Assembly: GCA_001618615.1 (NCBI GenBank)
Contig: LKHB01000226.1
Span: forward strand, 10,686 to 74,685
From: Fermentibacter danicus
Lineage (GTDB): Bacteria > Fermentibacterota > Fermentibacteria > Fermentibacterales > Fermentibacteraceae
Direction: 5' to 3'
Length of the DNA stretch: 64,000 nucleotides
A program made the position numbers and the translations under genes. Positions 60,334 to 64,000 of the stretch are shown one piece after another. The notes beneath the pieces were generated by a model. It worked only from the letters and a program-made list of their open reading frames with translations, was not told the origin of the DNA and made no database searches. How positions within the stretch are numbered: the stretch's first letter is position 1; every line of letters begins with the position of its first letter.

Positions 60334-60679
60334 CTGAAGTCTCCCAGTCGATCCTTATGCCCACCGGCCGGGCCTCGGACCGCGGCATCTCGATGCAGAG
60401 GACTCCGTTCTTCATCGAAGCCCTTGTTCTCTCGACGTCGATACGGTAAGGGAGTGGAATCTCCCTCTCGAAGCGGCCCGTCCTGATCTCCAGCCTCTCT
60501 GCCGGCATGCCTGTTTCCGGCGGCCTGCGGATTCCCCGGACGATGATGGAACGGGCGTTGGCGAGGAGTTCGACCTCGGGCAGGCTCATCCCCGGCAGCT
60601 CGACATGGAGGACGAGCATCTCCCCCGTCTCGTACAGGTCCACGGAGGGGGTCCAGTATTCGGAAAAGCCCTGGATCAA
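60326..60679 (-). CDS. Hsp20 / alpha-crystallin family small heat shock protein
   Basis: A 117-residue chaperone. The alpha-crystallin domain spans residues 10-100: WTPSVDLYETGEMLVLHVEL, SIIVRGIRRPPE, GRFEREIPLP and the typical end KNGVLCIEMPR. The C-terminal I-x-I is GIRIDW. The likely start is TTG at 60679; an ATG in the same area is in another frame. It overlaps lon by eight bases, so holdase and protease would be made together. Confidence 0.9.
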   Translation of the reverse strand: MIQGFSEYWTPSVDLYETGEMLVLHVELPGMSLPEVELLANARSIIVRGIRRPPETGMPAERLEIRTGRFEREIPLPYRIDVERTRASMKNGVLCIEMPRSEARPVGIRIDWETSDD

Positions 60680-60695
60680 CTGACCATCCGCCGTC

Positions 60696-62975
60696 CTAGT
60701 CGATGTCGAAGCGGACCTGGACGGTAGTGGAAACCTCGACCGGTCGGCCGCCCTGGGTCGCCGGCTGGAAGCGCCACTGTCGCACGGCGTCTGCAGCGGC
60801 CTGACCGCAGCCCAGACCGAGCGGGTCGTTGGTGACGGTGACGCCGGTGACCGAGCCGTCGGTTCCTACCTGTACGTCGAGAGTGACGTACCCGTGAATA
60901 TCTCCGCGCTGTCGGGCCATGCCCGGGATGACCGGGGCGGTCTGGGATATCGCGAAGGGCGGCAGGACCGGCTGTTCCTCTATCACTTCGGGCTGCTGCC
61001 GCCTCTCTGCAGCCGTGTACCTGATCATCGTGTCCTCGCCGAGGGAGATCGTGACCGAGCTGGTCTGATCCTCGTAGTCGGGGTTGGTCAGCGTGACCGA
61101 GTAGGTTCCCGGCTCGAGCTCTATCGGAGGGAGAGGAGTCTGCCCGTAGGACCGCCCGTCGATGGAGACGTCCGCCCAGGGTTCCGGCCCGATCAGGAGC
61201 CTGCCCGTGGTCGCGATCTCGACCGGCGAGACCGTCTGGCTGAAACCATCCGCACCCAGCGTGATGGATCGGCTCCAGTCCTCGTGGCCCTCCATCCTGA
61301 TCAGCAGCGTGTGCTGTCCCCTGTCGGCTATGTGCGTGACCCTCCTGCCGGTTCCGACCTGGACGCCGTCCACGATGAAGACGGCGTTCCCCTCGACGTC
61401 CCCGGCGAGAGTGAGGGAGATCTGGGACGTCTGGGAGGAGAGCAGGGCCAGCGACTGGTCGAAGCCCCCGGGAGTGTCCACCAGGACACTCTCGGGCAGG
61501 GAGTTGTAACCCCGCAGGACGGCCTGGAAGACGTGTGGCCCGGTCGGCAGGTTCACGGAGGCGGAATCGGTCTCGACGCCGTCCACGAGGAAGGTGACCT
61601 CGCCCGGAGCGGGCTGCGGATCGCCCTGGGGCATCAGCAGGCTGAACCGCACCCGGGTAGTGTTCGTGCCGAGGGAGTCCAGATCTATCGTCTCGTTCAT
61701 CGAGAAACCCTGCTGCACGTCGAGCGACCTGGAGTACACCTCGTAGCCCTGCGCCCTTATCTCGAGCTGCTTGGCTCCGAAATCGCCGCCGGCGGCGATG
61801 AACCGACCGGTCGAATCCCGGGACATGGCGACTCCGTCGAGAGTGATCGACATGTCCTCGGGGCCGTTCACCGAGATGGCTATCGAATAGGGCTGGAGCG
61901 GCGGAGCATCGGGGAGCGCGGGGCGCCTGGGCTTCAGTATGGCGAGGAGGCCCAGAACGATGACGGTGAGGGCGATGACGCCCACCACGATCATCAGGAC
62001 AGGGTTCTTCCTCTGTTCCGTTCCGGATTCGGCCGGCTTCCGGACGGCCTGTACGCGCGTTTCGGCCGGCTGGACCACGGCGACCCGCTCCCTCGCCGGC
62101 GGAGCCGGTTCGGCGACGGCCTCGGCCTCGACCCCGACGGGGGCCACGACCCTGGAAAGCTTCTCGTAAAGCTCCATGATCGTCGAATCACCGGGGTACA
62201 TATTCCGGGCCGATTCAGCCTCCTCGAATGCCGCGGCATAGTCGGAGGCTGAGATTCTCTCCCTGATCGAGGCGATGCATTGCCCGGCGCCGTCCGGAGC
62301 TTCGGCCTCCATCGGCACGGGCTCCTCCGCTTCGGGCGCTTCGATGAGATCCTCTCCGTCGAGGTCGAAGGCCTCCTCCACCTCAGCGTATTCGTCTTCG
62401 GCGGGGACGGCGGCGGCCGACTGGTCCGGGGCCTGGACCTTCTCGAGTTCGGCTACGAGCTTCGCGAGCCCGGGCGCCAGGGGCCAGAAGTTGAAGATGT
62501 TCCAGGCCTGCTCGATGGCTCCCGCCGGATCGCCGGACCTCAACCTCGTGAATCCGAGGTCGGCCAGGTTGTTGGCCTTGATGTGCCTCTTGATCGCCCT
62601 GATCCTGCGGTTGATCTCCTCGTTTTCGGAATCCTGCCGCCTGGCGCGCTCGAGTTCCTGCAGAGCCCTGATCTCGTCGCCGGCGTCCATCGCTTCCTGC
62701 GATCGCCTGATGCATTCATCCACGAAGCCCGTCGAGTCGGCCCCGGAGGTGACTTCCTCAGCGGCATGGGCCCTCATGGATCTGGATCTCTTGAAGACCT
62801 TCATCGCTGCGATCTCGCGCTCGATGCTCCGGATTCCCTCCCTGACCTCGGCGTTCGCGGGATCGATATCCAGGGCCTTTTGCAGCGTCAGGAGGGCCTG
62901 ATCGCGGTCACCCGACTCCATCTGACTCCTGGCTGTGTTCAGGAGATCAGCGACACGATCTTCGGATGCGCTCAT
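60696..62975 (-). CDS. TPR, PEGA and TonB C-terminal domain protein
   Basis: A 759-residue protein. Residues 1-140: TPR-like helices (ALLTLQKALDIDPANAEV, AIEQAWNIFNFWPLAPG), then acidic linkers, a second helical unit, and one membrane helix near residue 330 (NPVLMIVVGVIALTVIVL). Outside are about four beta-rich PEGA-like modules (ITLDGVAMSRDSTGR, FLVDGVETDSASVNLPTGPH, VFIVDGVQVGTGRRV, VSIDGRSYGQTPLPPIELEP). The last 80 residues are a TonB C-terminal domain (GYVTLDVQVGTDGSVTGV, DAVRQWRFQPAT). ATG at 62975 follows GGGGG. A link between cytosol and outer envelope is inferred. Confidence 0.85.
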   Translation of the reverse strand: MSASEDRVADLLNTARSQMESGDRDQALLTLQKALDIDPANAEVREGIRSIEREIAAMKVFKRSRSMRAHAAEEVTSGADSTGFVDECIRRSQEAMDAGDEIRALQELERARRQDSENEEINRRIRAIKRHIKANNLADLGFTRLRSGDPAGAIEQAWNIFNFWPLAPGLAKLVAELEKVQAPDQSAAAVPAEDEYAEVEEAFDLDGEDLIEAPEAEEPVPMEAEAPDGAGQCIASIRERISASDYAAAFEEAESARNMYPGDSTIMELYEKLSRVVAPVGVEAEAVAEPAPPARERVAVVQPAETRVQAVRKPAESGTEQRKNPVLMIVVGVIALTVIVLGLLAILKPRRPALPDAPPLQPYSIAISVNGPEDMSITLDGVAMSRDSTGRFIAAGGDFGAKQLEIRAQGYEVYSRSLDVQQGFSMNETIDLDSLGTNTTRVRFSLLMPQGDPQPAPGEVTFLVDGVETDSASVNLPTGPHVFQAVLRGYNSLPESVLVDTPGGFDQSLALLSSQTSQISLTLAGDVEGNAVFIVDGVQVGTGRRVTHIADRGQHTLLIRMEGHEDWSRSITLGADGFSQTVSPVEIATTGRLLIGPEPWADVSIDGRSYGQTPLPPIELEPGTYSVTLTNPDYEDQTSSVTISLGEDTMIRYTAAERRQQPEVIEEQPVLPPFAISQTAPVIPGMARQRGDIHGYVTLDVQVGTDGSVTGVTVTNDPLGLGCGQAAADAVRQWRFQPATQGGRPVEVSTTVQVRFDID

Positions 62976-63081
62976 CAATCCCCCTTGTCCGGGTGTCCCG
63001 GACGAATCGCCGGGAATGTACGCGGTTCAGCCCGGGCCGTCTCGGAACCCCATTGCCAAAAGGACCCCATTTCCCCAAAAC

Positions 63082-63109
63082 AATATAAACAGCGTCCAGC
63101 CGCTGACAA
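63082..63109 (-). promoter_or_regulatory. Promoter of the TPR-PEGA-TonB gene
   Basis: Minus strand TTGTCA (63104-63109), 16-base spacer, TATATT (63082-63087), about 107 bases before the ATG. Both boxes are 5 of 6 or close. Confidence 0.6.
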
Positions 63110-63160
63110 CCGTATGATATGCGCAGACCCCGGATTCGCACGGATCCAGACCGGGGCGTT

Positions 63161-64000
63161 TTACACGACATGCGACGCACCCGCGCCGAATCTTCTTCTC
63201 ATCTCCTCCACGGCGGAGGCTCCGGGAGCGCCGGCCCGGGCGAGGGCGGAAGCCTCGACCAGTAGATCCTCGTCCTCGACCAGATCGGCCACGCGGAACT
63301 CGGGAAGACCGGACTGCCTCGTTCCGAGAATGTCCCCCGGACCTCTCAGTTCGAGGTCCTTCCGGGCCAGAGCGAAGCCGTCGGAGGTCGAGGCCAGGGC
63401 CGAAAGCCTTTCGAGCGCCTTCCCCGAAGCATCCCGTCCGGCGATCAGGAAGCACCACGATTCCCTGCCGCTCCGCCCTATGCGTCCCCGGAGCTGATGG
63501 AGCTGACTGAGACCGAAACGCCCGGCCCCGGACACGATCATCACCGTGGCTTCGGGCACGTCCAGGCCTACCTCCACGACTGTCGTGCTCACCAGTACGG
63601 ACAGGCGTCCCTCCGCGAAATCCGACGCCGTGGCGTTCTTCTCCGCGGGGCTCATGGCCCCGTGCAGAAGCCCGACTCCATATCGGCCCGCAGGCCCTGC
63701 CGCCATCCGCTCGAAAGCGGTGGAGGCGTCGAGGAGATCCTGTTTCTCGGAGGCTTCCTTTAGGGGGTAGACCACGTACGCCCTCTCCCCCGCCGCAAGC
63801 CTTTCCAGAAGCTTGTCCATCGCCTCTCTCCTGCCCTCCTCCCTCACGATCCTGGTATGGATCCGGCCTCTACCGGGGGGCATCTCGTCGATCACGGTGA
63901 TGTCCAGGTCTCCGTAGAAGGCCATTGCCAGCGTGCGTGGAATGGGCGTCGCCGACATCACGAGGAGATGCGGCCTCCGATCCCTGCCGGCGAGCAGGGC
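63161..64000 (-). CDS. recG: ATP-dependent DNA helicase RecG (C-terminal part)
   Basis: Only the last 279 residues are in the window; the frame is open at the right edge. The helicase C-terminal half is visible: HLLVMSATPIPRTLAMAFYG (motif III), IDEMPPGRGRI, LLHGAMSPAEKNA, VSTTVVEVGLDVPEATVM (motif V), LHQLRGRIGRSG (motif VI) and LELRGPGDILGTRQSGLPEF. RecG remodels replication forks and Holliday junctions. Confidence 0.95.
   Translation of the reverse strand, partial: ALLAGRDRRPHLLVMSATPIPRTLAMAFYGDLDITVIDEMPPGRGRIHTRIVREEGRREAMDKLLERLAAGERAYVVYPLKEASEKQDLLDASTAFERMAAGPAGRYGVGLLHGAMSPAEKNATASDFAEGRLSVLVSTTVVEVGLDVPEATVMIVSGAGRFGLSQLHQLRGRIGRSGRESWCFLIAGRDASGKALERLSALASTSDGFALARKDLELRGPGDILGTRQSGLPEFRVADLVEDEDLLVEASALARAGAPGASAVEEMRRRFGAGASHVV

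Overview
The window is a 64 kb piece of a high-GC bacterial genome, gene-dense and mostly read from the minus strand, in tightly packed operons where the stop of one gene usually overlaps the start of the next. It looks like a scaffold from a Gram-negative, probably anaerobic bacterium of the FCB superphylum, for example the candidate phylum Fermentibacterota or a relative. That placement is inference. It rests on a secreted repeat protein with a T9SS/FlgD-like C-terminal sorting domain, a DUF4837-type lipoprotein, a TonB-type C-terminal domain, a BY-kinase polysaccharide export module and a six-gene Rnf complex. Five 'nn' marks at 3239, 5132, 55608, 58456 and 59010 are collapsed assembly gaps: in three of them conserved residues of the encoded protein are absent, so the interrupted genes should not be called pseudogenes.

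Layout. 1-1650: start of the dcw cluster (mraZ, rsmH, ftsL-like) behind a sigma70 promoter with a MraZ-type operator. 1756-5536: polysaccharide export and UDP-glucose dehydrogenase. 5577-8824: selB and selA. 8828-14109: rnfCDGEAB. 14236-15230: nrdR, then divergent His, Lys and Arg tRNAs. 15685-17202: the secreted seven-repeat protein. 17252-17681: a gene-poor stretch with decayed coding fragments. 17682-25392: a mixed block (methyltransferase, class V aminotransferase, PEBP, RlmI-type methyltransferase, metallophosphoesterase, zinc-ribbon membrane protein, SurA-like lipoprotein). 25520-28611: dacB, a GT2 glycosyltransferase, efp, aroQ. 28618-31176: TPR protein, DUF4837-like lipoprotein, DUF948-like protein. 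31367-36574: folD, rplU, rng and a TIGR03960-type radical SAM protein. 36564-42747: purine synthesis (tandem PurS-like protein, purQ, purL, GAF/degenerate GGDEF protein, purB). 42791-44536: an IspH-UbiA fusion. 44676-45290: a small exported protein with its own promoter and terminator. 45356-50556: uvrB and an archaeal-type phenylalanyl-tRNA synthetase (pheT, pheS). 50561-52897: a large exported caspase-like protease. 52984-57296: MBL hydrolase, unknown protein, Xer recombinase, a protein with three L7/L12-like domains, LysM protein. 57434-60679: lectin-like lipoprotein, lon, hsp20. 60696-62975: a TPR-PEGA-TonB protein. 63161-64000: the C-terminal part of recG.

How it works together. Rnf would couple ferredoxin and NAD to an ion gradient, as expected of a fermentative anaerobe. 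SelA and SelB are translationally coupled directly behind it and point to selenoprotein use elsewhere in the genome. The pur cluster has a small PurL that needs PurQ and PurS; PurS is supplied by what reads as two PurS domains fused in one chain. The most unusual items are the IspH-UbiA fusion, the tandem PurS, the archaeal-type PheRS, the exported caspase with EF-hand and zinc ribbon, the triple L7/L12-like protein and the TPR-PEGA-TonB protein. I saw no CRISPR array, intact insertion sequence, prophage or recognised defence island.
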